From NCBI GenBank assembly GCA_028023455.1, contig JAQFVV010006215.1, positions 2,056,580 to 2,120,579 on the forward strand: 64,000 nt of DNA, read 5' to 3'. The notes under the pieces were generated by a model. The model had not been told where the DNA came from and made no database searches. It saw only the letters and a program-made list of their open reading frames with translations. Origin of the DNA: Epiperipatus broadwayi. Its lineage: Eukaryota > Onychophora > Udeonychophora > Euonychophora > Peripatidae. Shown one piece after another: positions 23,747 to 38,000 of this stretch. Numbering within the stretch: the first letter of the stretch is position 1; each line of letters starts with the position of its first letter. Made by a program: the position numbers and the translations under genes.

Positions 23747-26219
23747 CAACCAAATATGTTAATACAGTATTACTTTTGAAAATGGGTACATTATTTTAAT
23801 AGTACACTGGGTTTACTTATATGAATTAAAATTTTCACTAACTACTTTACTGTAAAAATTACAATCATTCTATTATGATTAGTTATAATTATTTTGGGGA
23901 AAAAAAATCATAGTAATGAACTTAGTATGATCAAAAATTACTAAATCTAAATTAAAAATAACAATATTTGCTCGATTTTAAAATATCTCTTAGTTTGTTT
24001 CAGAATTGCAAATGTTATTACAATTGTACTGTTAACGTATTTTCAATTTTTAAAAAAAAATGTGAGCAAAATTGCATACGCCATGTGTTGTTTAGTAATA
24101 AATTTTGTATGATAAAAATGCAATACAAGTAAACTGAAAAAGATTCATATCTATAATATTTATTTAAATAGTTCGTATCTCTGACTTCACTTGTACTAAT
24201 CTAAAAAAATTTAAATCATTTCCAAGTGCATTTAATAAAATGTAACATCTCGTAGCAATATTTTTATATAAAGTGCTGTTTGTTTAGATTTGCATAATTC
24301 ATATTATAAAAAAATGCCTTAAATATTGATTACAATATGCAAACACAGAATGCATTCGATACTTTTTTTTATTTTTTAATATGTTTAAATTTTTTTTTTG
24401 TTAAATATGATTACGTTTTGATATTGCACAGTATGTTAATTTTGTTACTCTTACATTAATGATAAATAATAAGTCTTTATGATCAATTGAATAAGTTGTT
24501 AAACATTTTTTTAAAATTATAAATCATTTCATATAAATAATATAATGTAGTACAAATTTTAAAAAAATAAAACAATATGGATTTTTTTTAACACAAAGAG
24601 AAACAGTTGCGAGGAAAAACAAAAAAATTAACTGCTAGATATAGATTTCATTTTCTTATCCATTTTGCTGTACTTTTGGACAGGCAGAAGATGCTTTTTT
24701 TTTTCTGGCGATTCTGTTTAAATGTTTATGCTACATACATTTTCAACTAAAATCATGGCAGTAATTAAAAATATTACCATGAAAAAATGAAAAAAATCTG
24801 AGATTGGAAATCTAAATGGATAACCTACATCAAATGGAAAGTTAGGAAATCATGACATCTGTTTTTTTATGGATTTATCCACATTTACAGTCATCACTAT
24901 TTTTAAAAAGAAAAACAAAATAGAACAAACTACTTAAACCATCTAGGTGCATCAAAACTTTTCAAATTCATGGCATTTCAAATAAAAAGAAAATCCATGA
25001 AGCACAAGAATTATTCATTCTACATTTTTTCCCCAGAGATCTTCAACATCTGATGCATTCCTCCAAAAAAAAAAAAAACCTCAGATCAAAGGATGTAGAA
25101 GATAATGGACCTTAGAATGAGCAATTAATGACTCGGAAAGCTCGATAATTATAATTGATGATCACTAGAAAGTACAATTTTTTTATGCTAAGTTTTTTTT
25201 TTTTAACATAAAATTGTATTATCATATATACATACATATTTAAGCACATATTTGCATAGCACAATTTACACAAGCATGTAATGAACATTAAAATTTTTTT
25301 TTTTTTTTAATTATTACATGTACTGGGTTAAATTCTTAGTTCATAACTTATAATGTAATTTTTAGTTGGAATAACAGCCAATTTTTTTATCATAGGAAAC
25401 CATTATAACTACTTGTTCTTTATGCAATATTCTTGCTTAATGATGAGGTTTGAGGTTACCTTCACTAAGCAGGGTAAAGGTGAACCTATATGGAATATTT
25501 ATCACCAGTCATTTTCACAAATCCATTAAAGATTTTGTTTTTATTATACTATTCCAAATGCCCTTTGGTATGCATTTGATGATTGCCCAATCCATTAATT
25601 ATCATCTCTTTTAGCTATGTTTATTTGCAGTTTTTTTTTTTACTTCATAAATTTAAATTCATCTTTAAATGCTAAAATTTAAATTCATAAAATATAATTT
25701 GTGAATAGTATGTGTAAAATAAAAATAATAAAATTAAATTTATTTGCCATCAGAAAACTAAATATTTATTCATAAAAAAGTAAATAATACATCAAGAGAC
25801 CAAATGTTTCAGACTTGATTAATTTTTTTTTTTTTTAAAGGCAGAAGTATAATAATTATTTTAAATATGTTAAGTATATCATTTCCATTTGCAGCATCTT
25901 AATTCAATTTTTTTATATTATTTTGTATGTTTTGGTAAATGCTAATGGAACTAAATATATTTCAATTTTTTTAATGCAATTTAATATTCTTTGAGTCTTA
26001 ATTCTAAATTTGGTAGGAAAAAAATTATTGTGTCTGCTAGATATGTTTATTATGCATTAATAAATATTGAAAAATAAGTTTGTTTGATTTTTTAATTTTA
26101 ATTGTGTAACAATTTTGTTTTATATTTTAAGATATTTTGCTTTCACTTTTGAAAAATTATTTATATGCAGATTGAAAATGCTATAACTTTAAAATAAATT
26201 CATTTATTTCACTTTTTAG
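23747..26219. other. AT-rich sequence upstream of first recognised KAT6 exon
   Basis: No further exon with PHD or winged-helix coding could be recognised. It contains several T or A runs of about 10-14 bases. It is presumably KAT6 intron. Confidence 0.45.
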
Positions 26220-26325
26220 AAGAGGTCATCCATGTTGGTCTGCAGTTTGTGCCTAGGTTCTATTCATGGAAATAGAGACGGAGTTTCTGAGGATATGCTT
26301 TCCTGTGCTGATTGTGGAACCAGTT
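26220..26325 (+). CDS. KAT6: KAT6-family (MOZ/MORF/Enok) histone acetyltransferase, exon with first half of PHD finger 1
   Basis: The exon follows a pyrimidine-rich tract and acceptor TTTTTAG and ends at a strong donor, GTAAGT. Read in phase 0 it gives 35 residues, including CSLCLGSIHGN and MLSCADCGTS. These supply the first four zinc ligands of a PHD finger (CX2C at residues 8/11 and 29/32 of the joined product). The four exons join without a stop into 155 codons plus two bases, forming two C4HC3 PHD fingers and a basic tail. In known KAT6 proteins this double PHD reads acylated H3K14 and unmodified H3K4 and recruits the MYST acetyltransferase complex to chromatin; that role is inferred here from homology. 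DPF (BAF45) and PHF10 proteins have related fingers, but the second finger and the tail fit KAT6 better. No initiator exon was found, so the gene must begin upstream. The exon ends in phase 1. Confidence 0.85.
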
Positions 26326-29300
26326 GTAAGTAGTATTGTTCTTTAATAAAAGTCCTATTTGGAAAAATATTTTTAAAACATAGCTTTTATTATTTATTTT
26401 GAATCTTAAACTTTTTGAGTATTAAAGAGAGATTTAGTAATTCATTACTTATACCTTTTTCAATCTATCCCATTCAGGTATTTATGTAATGGAATAATGA
26501 TTACATCATGATCTACTTAGCCACAATAGACCTGGAATATATTAGCTTTCAAACATGATTTTCTTGCAGGAATTTTATCAATATTTTTATTATTAAACGT
26601 ATGTGTTATTTAAATCTATCAGCTGTTCTTTTCAAAAATACAATTTTTTTTCCCTCCCCAAGACTTCAGAGATATTAGAACTTTTGCGGATGTTATTTTC
26701 AATTCTTTTTTTAAATATCTGCATCATTTACATATTTTGTTTCATCTTTGATTTGTTGTCTTTAGATCATTAATATTATATCTTTTATTTAGTCTTAAAT
26801 ACAATTATTCTTTTTATTAATTTATAAAATAGTATTTTCACTACCTAATAAAATTTCTACTATCAAAATTTTATTTATATTTTTAATGATGCTTTTTTAT
26901 ATTGATCAGAAAAAATTGCTTTTAGATTTTTGCAAATGACCACTTATTATTTTTTTACAAAGTAATTAACAAGTTTATCACAAATCCTAATGCTGTAAAT
27001 CCACCAGCTATTACAAATTAGTGATTGAAATATGTTAAGCATGAAAATGATATACAATTGTAATAAAGAAATTAAACTAAAAATATCAGTTGTTATCCGT
27101 GCTTTTGTAATAATAGGATGATTGATTCCTTATTTTTATAAATATAATAGCATATTATCAAACTAATAGCCTGAAATTCAAAACATCTGAAAGTTTTGGA
27201 TCCAAGCCAAGTTTGCTTCTATCATTAGATAGATCTTTTCATTAGACTAATAATTGTTTTAGTAATTTCATTTTTATGCTAACTATATGCTTCTTTGACT
27301 AGACTGAAATATATTAATAAAACATCAAATGGCTCAACAAATGCTTTTAGTAGCAGTAATTGATTCATTTTACTCCAGAGCATTTTTATAAACTTGAATA
27401 ATCAATGAACTCTAGATGTTAGTCTAGAATCCTAGATTCTGGCTAATGACCCCCATCTATGAGAAGAATTTTGATCACTTGTTTTTAACCAAGCTTAAAA
27501 TAGATTTTTAAAAGAGAATAGATTGAAGTACTACTCTAAAATCTTATAATGAAAATAAGCAGAAAAAGTCATATGGTATTTTGTCATATCAGTGGTGGAC
27601 TAAATGCAATTCCCAATGCTACTCTGTGTGACTTCCAACACAATATTTGTTTTCATTGCTAGTTTTTTTAAAAACTTATATATTAATAATTAGAATATTT
27701 TATTCCATAAATGCTTTAAAAATAAAAATAACATTTTGAAATTACATTTTTAGGTTTTAATTGACGTCAGTCAAAAGAGGTGATATTATAGATTTTGATT
27801 GATAAAAAGTGTTTGACATTTGTGTTGTGTCATGCTTATTACTGAAGAATCTGCCCACTCCTCATATGTATCATACTAGACCAAAGGCAAAAAGTGCCCA
27901 AAGTTAACTTAAAACTGAAGTAATAAAATATATTTATTAACCTAGAATTAGATATCTATATAATTATGGAAGCAATTTTGGCTTGAATTCAAAATCCTGA
28001 GTATTTTTGAATTTCAGATTATTAATTTGACAGTAAAAAAGCCATTAAAGATAATTGCTAGTGTACATTTCTCATCAAAACTAATTCAGAAATAAGGATT
28101 TTTAATGCAAATAATTAATAAAAAAAAATGAATTGAATTGCTTATTTTCACTAACAATAATGTAATAAAGTCTTCAAAATAAGAAAAGTACTCCTAAATC
28201 TGAAAAACCTATGATTATTTATAATAGGCAGCTTTTACAGTATATCATTGGCAAACTCCACATAAATGAAAATAAAAGTATTGATGTGCCAATTTAAAAA
28301 TATTTCGAAGAAAAATTTGGTCTTAAAGGATAATTATGAAAATAAAATATTCAATTATTCCCAGTTTAGTATTTTATGATGCCAAATATTTTTATGAAAC
28401 AACACGTTTTTTAATCGGATTACTTTATTGTTTTCTACTTTTAAAAAAAAAAAAAATTTTAATATTTTATTTTTTACTTTTTAGTTCTAAATAAAACATA
28501 TAATTTCAATTTAAATAAAATTATTTTCTTCATCAGTTTCCTTATTATTTCTTGTTTTTCCCACAAGAGAGCGCAGTTCTATTTTTTCATTTTGATTTTG
28601 GAAATGAAAACATAATTGTCTAACCTATTTTTACACATTTATTATTTTTTCACAAAATTTTTATGAAACATTAATTATTTCAGAAGAATTATTTAAATTT
28701 TGGTAGAAAATATTTACTTTTAATAATTAAGTATTAGTTAAATCAATATTAACAAAGTTTTATTCTACAAACATAATATTTTGATTGGCTCAATGCCAAG
28801 AATTTTTCCTGGGAAGTTTAAAGTTGTAAGTTCATGTTTTTTTTAACCATTAAAAATTCAAAAATGTAGATATCCCAGCAGAAATACAGACAAAAATGTG
28901 GACATACCAGAAACACAAACAGAGCAAATTAATATAAAAGCATTTAAAATTATATTCTACATGAATTTAATAAATTAAAGATTAATTCGCTGTAGTTTAC
29001 AAATTTTATTCTCTCAATCATCTATAAAATTTTGGATAACGGTTTATGCTACAAGCAAGTGAAATGATTCATTTTTGGTACATATATAATTTTTCACATA
29101 AAGAAAACTAATTGAATCTAATATGAACCAAGTAATTTTTGAAAATATTTTCTATGATTGTGCTTAATAAACTACAAACAGCACTATTGTTTAATCTTTC
29201 CCTCTGCATCCTATTTCTTTATAATCTAAGAACGGTTCCCATTTAGTAATTAGATTTAAGAAGCAATCTTTTATGTAAAATATATGAACTTATTTTTTTA

Positions 29301-31719
29301 TAATATACTATTTAATTGATATTTGATTTAATTCATTCAAAATTGTACTAAAAATTATATATGATTTTTTTTTTTTATCCTTGCAAAGATATTTGTAGGA
29401 TTCCCCATATTATATACCATTTTTCACTATTTACATCGATTAGCTAATTAAACAACTGGAACAGACTATCCAAGAGCTTTACATTTATTGCCATGGTAAA
29501 AACATTGAAGCATTTTCTTTTATTGATGTTATTTTTATTATTTTGAAGCATCGCCAGCATTTATACAATACTGAACCAGTTAGAAATAGCATCACTTATT
29601 ACTTTAAGCTTCTCCAAAAGCTCCATGGTATTCCTTTTAATCTTTGTAAAACTAAATTAAATCTTCAATTAAATAAATTAATTAATTATTAAACTACAAA
29701 AATAAACTAAATGTTTTCATTTTATTCCTTTTACTAATAACAATTTTTAATATTACATATAGAAGGCTTTTAAATTATTGTGTTCTATGGCTAGAAATCT
29801 TGAACATGGCTATTATTGGAAATCCAATTACGTATAGGGTGCTATACATCACAAGTTCTCAAAATTATTTGATCTATCGATATTATATTTTCATTAGTTA
29901 AAAAATTTGAATTAATGCACAATACAAATTGTGTGTGTATATATAAAAAATTAATTGTGTCTGTTTAATTAAACAAGAAATAATGTAATGCAGTTATATT
30001 TTATAGTTCTGAAGAAGACTGCTAGGTATTTGAAACTGAAACATTTTAATAAAATGCATTGTGAAAAATGCAAATTATTCCATTTTTAGAAATTCATTTA
30101 TTAAAAGCAATGCAAAAAAAAAGTATTGATTATCTTGAGAAAAAAATCTTATTATTCATTTTTTTTTTGTGTGATGGAAATTATCAAAATGAATTGCCAA
30201 AGATAGTGTGCCTACAACATTGTTAGGTAGTTTGTGCAATATGTTCAATGTTAATTATGTATTTGGATTGGAGATGCAGTGTTTGTTATAACTTTATATG
30301 ATGTTAAAAATAAAATATTACTTGTTTCATAAAGCTAATATAGCATTAAAAAACAATAAAGCTGAGAAAGTATAATTATCATAAAATAAATAACAAATTT
30401 AAGCATTTGAAAAGTTAATTTTCATGAAAGTAGTATATAATAGTACTCATTGATCATATTTTAAGCAGTTTGATGATAACAGATTTTCTTATTTCATTTT
30501 GAAATCAAAATCTTTTTTTGAGAACCTATTGTTAAGGGATATCTTTCTTCCCCATCAAAATAATTATTGCATTATGTAATAATTTGTTAACAAATATTTA
30601 TATAATAATAGCATTGACAAATAATAATATAAAAAGTGCAAATATAGCTAATAGCAAATTTAATTTTATATATATATAACAAGTAATTTTTGAAAAAAAT
30701 GTAGAATAATTTATTAAGACACATTTCACTACTTTCAAAAATATCTTTTGCATAAATTTTCCGTGATTTTTTTTTATATAAAAAAGCTACCTTCTACAAA
30801 AAAAAAAAATTGTAAAAAAAAAAACTACAAGTATTTGGTTTCAGCCATTTTAGTGGAAATCTAATTTTCAAACGAGACATTATCCACATGCATAGTACCA
30901 ACTGCTTTTTTCTATTTTCTTATCTTTAAGACATTGTCAAAGTATATGAAATTTTTTGATTTTCATCGTAAAGGGCAGCCCAATGATTTGATTTGTAAAT
31001 CTCACATATATTTTCATGTACAGATAATAACACCCATTTCTTTATAATGTTTTACAATCACACTGATAACATTTACACTGTGAATTAGAAAATTAGAGTA
31101 TTCAAAATGATCTCAAAAGTATCAAGATAAAAAATGCCAAGCCCAAATTAAGAATTTGTGATGTGCTTTTGTTTTTAGGTTCCTACTGATTTTATATGAA
31201 AAATTTATAAATTATTTATATAGATTCTCTAATAATGTATTTAAAGTCAAATTGAGAGATCTTTACTTGGTTATTGATTAATTTATTTGAATAAATTGTT
31301 TATTTGTAATCTAGTTACTAGTAGTTTTTGCCACTTCTGCTATGGCTGTAATTTTTCTTTCTGAATTCACTTTAGAATCCCTGTAGAATTAACTTGTGTT
31401 TTTTATAAAAAAAAAAAAAATTTTTTAAATCAAAAAAATCTATAATGCACTCTTAACAAGTGAAATAAAAGTATTATAATAAATTGTAAATAAAAATATA
31501 AGTTTATAGAAACAAACTAATTATGAAAGAAAGTTCAACCATAAGTCATTATTTTTCAGTGGGATATAGAAAAAAATACTACTACTTGGAATCTATTTAA
31601 AAAAAAATATAGATATGATCAAGTTAATTATTATTTATGGTTTAAATACATGTAAAATGTAGTTTAAAAATTAGTTTTAAGTATGGCTTGGTTATTATAA
31701 TTCAAAATATCCCACATCT

Positions 31720-33100
31720 GTGAAGTGTATCATCATTACTTCCAATCATTATCAATCCACTCGTAGGATGAAAGTTTAATCAAATTTCTCAAATTTATAA
31801 CCTCTCTTCACCACATTATATCAACAAACATCCTTCTTTTATACATCTCATATCGTTTTTTTCTAATCTTTAACAGTATCTTGGATTCAGTTTAAGACTT
31901 CAATTATTTATTCTTTTAATAATATGTTCATCCAGTTCCATTTTATTTTCTTAATTCTTTCAATAATGACGGTTATATCTGTTTATTATTTTTCATACTT
32001 CTTTGAATGATCTGAAATCTGTTATTCTTTTATTATATGCTCAAATTTCAGATCTATAAATAAAAACTGGTAAAATATATTTATTAAAAATCTTCCTTTT
32101 CAAACAAAGTATTTTTACCAAAAGCACCCCAACCAAGTGCAATTCTATGATTAATTTAATTTAATTTCCATCTGTAGTAGTAATTTCACCAAGTTACTTT
32201 TAGTTGTTAACTTTTTCTAATTCATGATTATCAGTCTATTTTTTTTTTGCTAAGAAAACTCATCGAACATTATTTTAGTCTTTTTAGTATTTATCATTAA
32301 TCTTACTTTTATCGGTTAACTTGTAATATTTTCTGAAGCTGTGAAGAATTATTTTTAAAAACGACCACATCATCTGCAAAATCTAGATAAGTAATCTCTA
32401 TTTTCTTTTAGTTTATTAGCTTCCCATTTTAATCCACAAAATACTTTTTGTAAAACTACTGTAAACTTTTGCAGATGTGGAATTGCTCTATCATAAACCC
32501 TTATCAATGTTATCTTTTTAATAACACTGTAACTGAATATTGTTGTTGCATTTTGATGTTTTTCAAAGTATAATAATACCTTGGGTCTATATCTTGATGA
32601 TTCAAAACTATAATCACTGTAGAAATGTTTATAAAATCAAATCTTTCATAATTTGTAAATCCAAAGTCTAATGGCAATTCATATTGATTAGTTTTTTCTA
32701 TAATGGTTCTAATACTTGGGTATGATCTGTTATGCTAAATTCGCTTTTAAATCTAGCCTGGTTTTTTGGTTGGTTTGAATCTAAAGTTTGCTATAGACAA
32801 ATTATAATTACCATGGTAAAGATTTTGTATAGAAATGACAGAAAATTGATAGACCTATAATTTTTTAATATTGTCTTTATTATCTTTTTTAAATGTAAGT
32901 ATTACTTTTGCATTATTCTTATCATCTGGTGCATCTTTATTATTTAGAGATTAGGTGTATAATTTGGCTAACAATTTTTCTATTTTTTTACTTTCCATTT
33001 TGTGGAGCTATTTTATTTTTCATAAATTTGATTATATGTCTCACAAATTCAATTAAAATACTTGGCAATTCAGTGTTGCAGTGGATATATATGTAATAAA
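31720..33100 (-). mobile_element. RTE-like LINE fragment, reverse transcriptase and C-terminus (copy 1)
   Basis: The minus strand reads, from high to low coordinates, ITYLDFADDVVVF (FADD box at 32369-32380), then MINTKKTKIMFDEFS, then RIALGWGAFGKNTLF, then fragments equivalent to the YG.ETW and KLKW.W.GH regions near 31950. This order of RT motifs and C-terminal blocks is that of RTE-like non-LTR retrotransposons. Multiple stops and shifts make it dead. The endonuclease part is missing, so it is a 5'-truncated copy. It is antisense to the KAT6 gene and related to the fragment at 39520-42060. Confidence 0.75.
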
Positions 33101-33452
33101 TAATAGCACACTATTTTAATGTAATTGATCCGAAAGGCAGATGTTGAATCACAGCTAAGCAAATGTAAACATATGATTTTGGAGCCAACATTGGGGGGGG
33201 GGGGGAATCTGACCATTCTCTTCCACTATTCATTTATTTTAACCATTTTGTTATATGGGCCAGGAGTTTAAAACATTTGTCAAAACTCTAGAGCTATTAG
33301 TCTGAATGTTAAGTATTTCGAAAACTTATTTCTCTTTTTTGGCTTATTATGACATTTGACTATGATTGGTTATAAATAAAAAAATTGTCTCTGTCTAGAT
33401 GATATATCTTTGTTATCATAAAATTGATTAAAAATATTTCACACTTTTAAAG

Positions 33453-34502
33453 CAGAAGTGGGGAAATTTTTTTCTGTGAAGGGCAATTTGGATATTTATA
33501 ATTTCATTTGCTGGCCGCACAAAATTATCAACTTAAAAATTAGTCTGCTATGTTTAATGAAAAATTTAGTTAATTTACCTCTAATCCTTAACTTGGGCAA
33601 TCTTTTCAATTGGCAAGCTATTTCAACTTTCCCCTTTTATATGAGGATCATAATTTTTTTGTGAACTAAAAATAAAGTAATACCATTATTATTAATAACT
33701 GTTCCACATTTAATTACTATTTTCAATTCGCCTTGAACCTATCTTTAAGAAAAATATTCTTAAATTTTTTTTTATGTTCTGGACACATTAATTCTATAAC
33801 AGCTAGGATGCAGTCTTCTATAAACTCTCCTTCAGAAGATCGTTTTGAATATTCTGGGTTTTTTTTTTTTAATTTACTCTCATGGAACTTTCTGATTTTT
33901 TTAATCGAACATTTCAGTTGCTTGATGAAGCTTCTTTTCATGTTTTCTATTTTAATATTCCTTTCTTCCCCAATAATTTTGTGTAGTCAGAATGTTTGCT
34001 AAATAGTATTTTTTAATAATGTGTACTTTCCGAACATATTGTGCACATTTATTTACTAATACTTTTTATAAAATATTTATATACATTGGTCTGTTTCTTT
34101 TCAAGTGCATGATTTTCTGTATCAGTTTCTCTTATCTTACTCCTTTAGCAGCTCTAATAAAAAAAATTAAATGCAAAATGATAATAATAAAATGAAGTAA
34201 AATTCCAGTTTATTTTATGTTCGTCTGCAAAATTCACTATAAGAACAAATAAAATGCTGTCAGCATCAAAGATTAAATTTGTAATCAGGTAGAATTATAA
34301 AGATTAGAGAGAGAAAAAGATGAGAAAATATTTTTTTTATTTTACTTAATTCTTAATTCAGTATTTGCACTGTACTATGTGCATGTTTAAATAGAAGTTT
34401 TACATAAGTCCATTTTATTATGTTTGTAAAAATATCTGGGGATTGGATTACCAGCTTTCGAGAGCCAGACTTGGCCTATGGGCTGGAGATTCCATGCCCC
34501 TG
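33453..34502 (-). mobile_element. hAT element with internal deletion, 1,050 bp
   Basis: It begins CAGAAGTGGGGAAA and ends CATGCCCCTG, degraded inverted ends of the hAT form CAGGGGTGGGCAAA. The flanks TTTTAAAG (33445-33452) and CTTTAAAG (34503-34510) match at seven of eight bases, fitting an 8 bp hAT target duplication. A piece of transposase lies inside on the minus strand. The length, about a third of a full element, implies an internal deletion. The ends are older-looking than those of the MITE at 23285. Confidence 0.85.
33723..33941 (-). pseudogene. hAT transposase N-terminal fragment (GTF2IRD2-like)
   Basis: This is a 72-residue minus-strand frame. Its part SEGEFIEDCILAVIELMCPE followed by HKKKFKNIFL matches the segment of hAT transposases, best known from the domesticated GTF2IRD2 family, that follows the BED zinc finger (G.F...C...A....CPE....F..I.L). 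The frame then stops. The catalytic core is absent, so this is a relic inside the element at 33453-34502. Confidence 0.7.
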
Positions 34503-34510
34503 CTTTAAAG

Positions 34511-36690
34511 TCAAATAATATTCTTTCTAAATATTCAAACTTCACTTAAACCAAAAGTTCTAAAATGCTAGTTGTTTTTAATCTTTGACCCTCCTAATGA
34601 TAATGGTTTCACTCAAAATCCATCATATAGTAGAAGAGGAATAGTCTCATCTTTTTAGCTAGATTTTTTTTGGCTTACAATATTATAGATTTGTGCTTGC
34701 TTAGGATGAACTAAAATTGAAATTTCTGATTGGTGTATTTACATATATATTTATATCCACAGTATATAATATTAATATCATAGTAATTATTTGTTTCAGG
34801 GCTGATTTAATTGGAAAATGATTGCATATTAAGTTAATTAACCATTACTGTAATAAAAAATTTAAAAAATCAGTTGAGGCTGAGATAGTTTTGTTTGTAA
34901 TTGATTTTTAAAAAATATAAGTAAACTTCAGCAGAGATAGTTTTTTGAAACGAAGGCTCTTTTTATAAATCATAATATATTTATAATGTGTGTTTATTGC
35001 TATATGATTCTTATTTCTATAAATAATGACAAGTAGAAATATTTTATTTACAGTTTTAGGAAGGAAACTATGATGCATGTGAATGTAAGCAGGAACTAAA
35101 CATCTTGTCATGAATATATACTCATTTACCTCTTTATAAAATATTCTTGTTAATAACATTAATTGATTTTTTATTTAATCACAAGAAAGGGAAGAGAGCT
35201 AAAAGTTGTTTTAAATTGAAAAAAAAAACTATTGATGTGGGAAAATGTTATGTTGTGGTCTTGATTTATTAATGAACCATGTGATAAAATGACAGTTTGA
35301 GGAACTATGGATCCAGGAAAAAATATTATTTCTATAATGCTAATTCCAGGATTTAAAAAAAAAAAGTTGATGTAATTATGAATATTTTCTATGGGTAAAG
35401 CAGTGGACAGATAGATTCAAAAAGATTGTCGATTCTGACTATAGCAATAGAGCATTGAAATAATTAATATTTAATATCAACTCATTGAAAAATATGCTTC
35501 AATGTATTAACCAGATGTTTATTAAGGCAAATGTAATTATTAGAGCTTGTAATATTTTAGCAATTTAATTAAGACTTATTCTACAGATATGGGACAATCA
35601 AATGAAACTGAATATTTCAGTTAGTTGTTACAAGTGCATATTAATATATACTTATTTTAATATAACTGCGGGATGATAATATTTTTCAAATTGTCAATAG
35701 TACATTTTCACAACTACAAGAAAATTATTTTAGCATGAATTTTGAGTTATTTAATTAAAAAAACATTTTTTATTTAATCTTGAATATTATTGATAGGTAC
35801 ATAATAAAATGTAAAAAAAAATTAATTCTGTAACTATCTATAAATTAGTGTTAGTTTGTAAATGTTTAATGACAATAAAATTAAAATAAATACATACATT
35901 TATATTGTATTTTAAGTGAACCACTTAATTTAAATTAGTCTTTATTTGCTTAACAGATTAATTACTTGATAAAATGTATATTGTGAAACAGTGACTGAAT
36001 TTTAACTTAATCAAAATTTGTTAATAGTAATAAATTAAAAAAACCATTTACATATATATGTCTAAAAATAATACTGCATATTATGCATTATTTTGGAATA
36101 AAGATATGTTTATTAATTTATTTATTAATACCTAAAAATGAAAAACTATTATTGTAAATAATTTGTTTTATTCATAATTGGATTCTTAAAATGACAATTT
36201 TAGTATTCCATCTTGAGATATCAACTGTCAAGTAAATCTTTCTAGAAAATTTTTAACATGATGTTATTTAGAATAGGGGAACTATCTTTTATGTAAAATA
36301 ATTTTAAATTTATATATACATGTTGTATTTTATCAATGCTGAATGAAATATTTTATCTAGATAAAAAAATTTTAATTCATAATTCTTATTATTTTATTAG
36401 AGAGTACTTTCCTTTTTCCAAAGAAAAATTTTAATTGTGTACATAGTTTTTTTAGAAATGGATTTCCACACTGTTCCTATTATTATGATTAAGCTCGTTT
36501 TATATATTGGCCTTTCAACTGTAGTTGTAGCATTCAATGTTATCTGATATTATATGTGAGCAATTAAAATAGTACTGTAATTGATTTTTTTTAAAATTGC
36601 ACTTAATTTCCCAAACGTAAATTAAAAATAATACTGTTAAAATAAAATACATCAATTTCAGAATCTTCTCTTTGCAAATAAGTTTTAAGC
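34511..36690. other. AT-rich intronic sequence, no gene seen
   Basis: Only AT-rich sequence. The minus-strand frame at 34908-35159 and others are AT-driven. Confidence 0.45.
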
Positions 36691-38000
36691 AGTTATTTTC
36701 TTGGATATGTTGTTTCTCTAAGAATATATTTTGTAATTATTCTATGTAATTGTTTGACTGTACTTATTATATTATTTTCACTCCCCTCCAATTTAATTCC
36801 ATAAAATGATTTTTTTTTTTTTTTACATTCATTCAGGGTGGATATATTTAGCAGGGACTTGGCCAATTTGCTCATATTTATTCTATATATATATATTTTT
36901 TTTAATTTTGGTAACAAATCTGCTAACATAATTGTTACTGGCTGCTAACTTATTTTATCTAAAAGTTGCTAAGATTTTTTTTTTATCACTTGACCATCAA
37001 TGAACAATAAATCTAGAAGTCTTACTTTTGATTATCAAACATATTGCATTTTTAGTCTGCTTCATGAAACCAGTTTATAATCACTTCAAAAACAGTTGTT
37101 ATAAAAATTGGAAAATGAAAATGGCTCTACTATCTATCTTAGTTTAACTATCAGTTTTAATTTTAAATGTGTTAGATTTTCTATTATCAATAATATTTTC
37201 TCTGGATAAAATAAATATGTCTTGGTGATCAGACATAGCCACACATCTCAAGTTTTTGAGTCAAATACTTGATCTAATTAGTAGAAGTCAATATATTTTT
37301 TGCTTTTTTGTCTAACAATAAAACCATATAGTTCTTGATTCTCTAAAATCACAATTTTTAATAACTGAAAGCAATCTATGCAATAAAATCTTAGAAAGTA
37401 TTTTTATTGGTAGTGGATAGCAATGCTATTTCATAATTACTGCCATTTATTTTTTATAAGTTGGAATAATAGAAGTATCCTTAAAGAAATATCTGGTGAT
37501 TTAACTTTATGGGCACATATACACCCAAAAATTTCAATCATTCTCTGTCCAAATCTAAATAAATCAAAATGACCTGTTTATTTGAAATATTAAGATTATT
37601 GCCCACTGCATTAATAAGATTGTGATTTTTTCACAATCTATATGTTACTTTCAATGTGTGTGAAAAAGATTTTAAATGATCATCATTAGCAAATGACAAT
37701 ATCTCTTTTGTAATTTTGATTCACAAATGATTCTTAAAAAAAATTATCATTGACTTTCATTTTAAAACTATATTGTTTTTGAAGTCCTCATTTAATTTAT
37801 TGTTCTGTCAAGCAGAGAATATTATATTTCCTTACAAACAAATGTGTAGTAATAATTTTTTCCAGGGTCTCATTAATCAGAAGTTTAGTCTTTCATATAT
37901 GACATGCAAGCACTATTAGTGACAGGTTGAGCTTTGATCCAGGAAATGTTAGCTTTCAATTCCACCACTATTTTTGCAGTAAGTTATGCAAGATTTTTTT
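36690..38000 (-). mobile_element. Decayed LINE, endonuclease region
   Basis: The minus strand has fragments in the order expected for an APE-type LINE endonuclease: TTHLFVRKYNILCLTEQ near 37810-37860 (an I..L.ET/H motif) and LKNLRCVAMSDHQDIFIL near 37205-37260 (the SDH active-site motif). Many stops separate them. Upstream on the minus strand (38000-39250) more broken coding-like text may be its ORF1, but it is not assignable. The clade is unresolved. Confidence 0.45.

Noticed and set aside
29990-30070. Retroelement 3' tail (CTGAAGAAGACTGCTAGG ... GAAAC)
   Set aside because: Only about 60 bp of resemblance with no coding remnant upstream; not enough to call an element.
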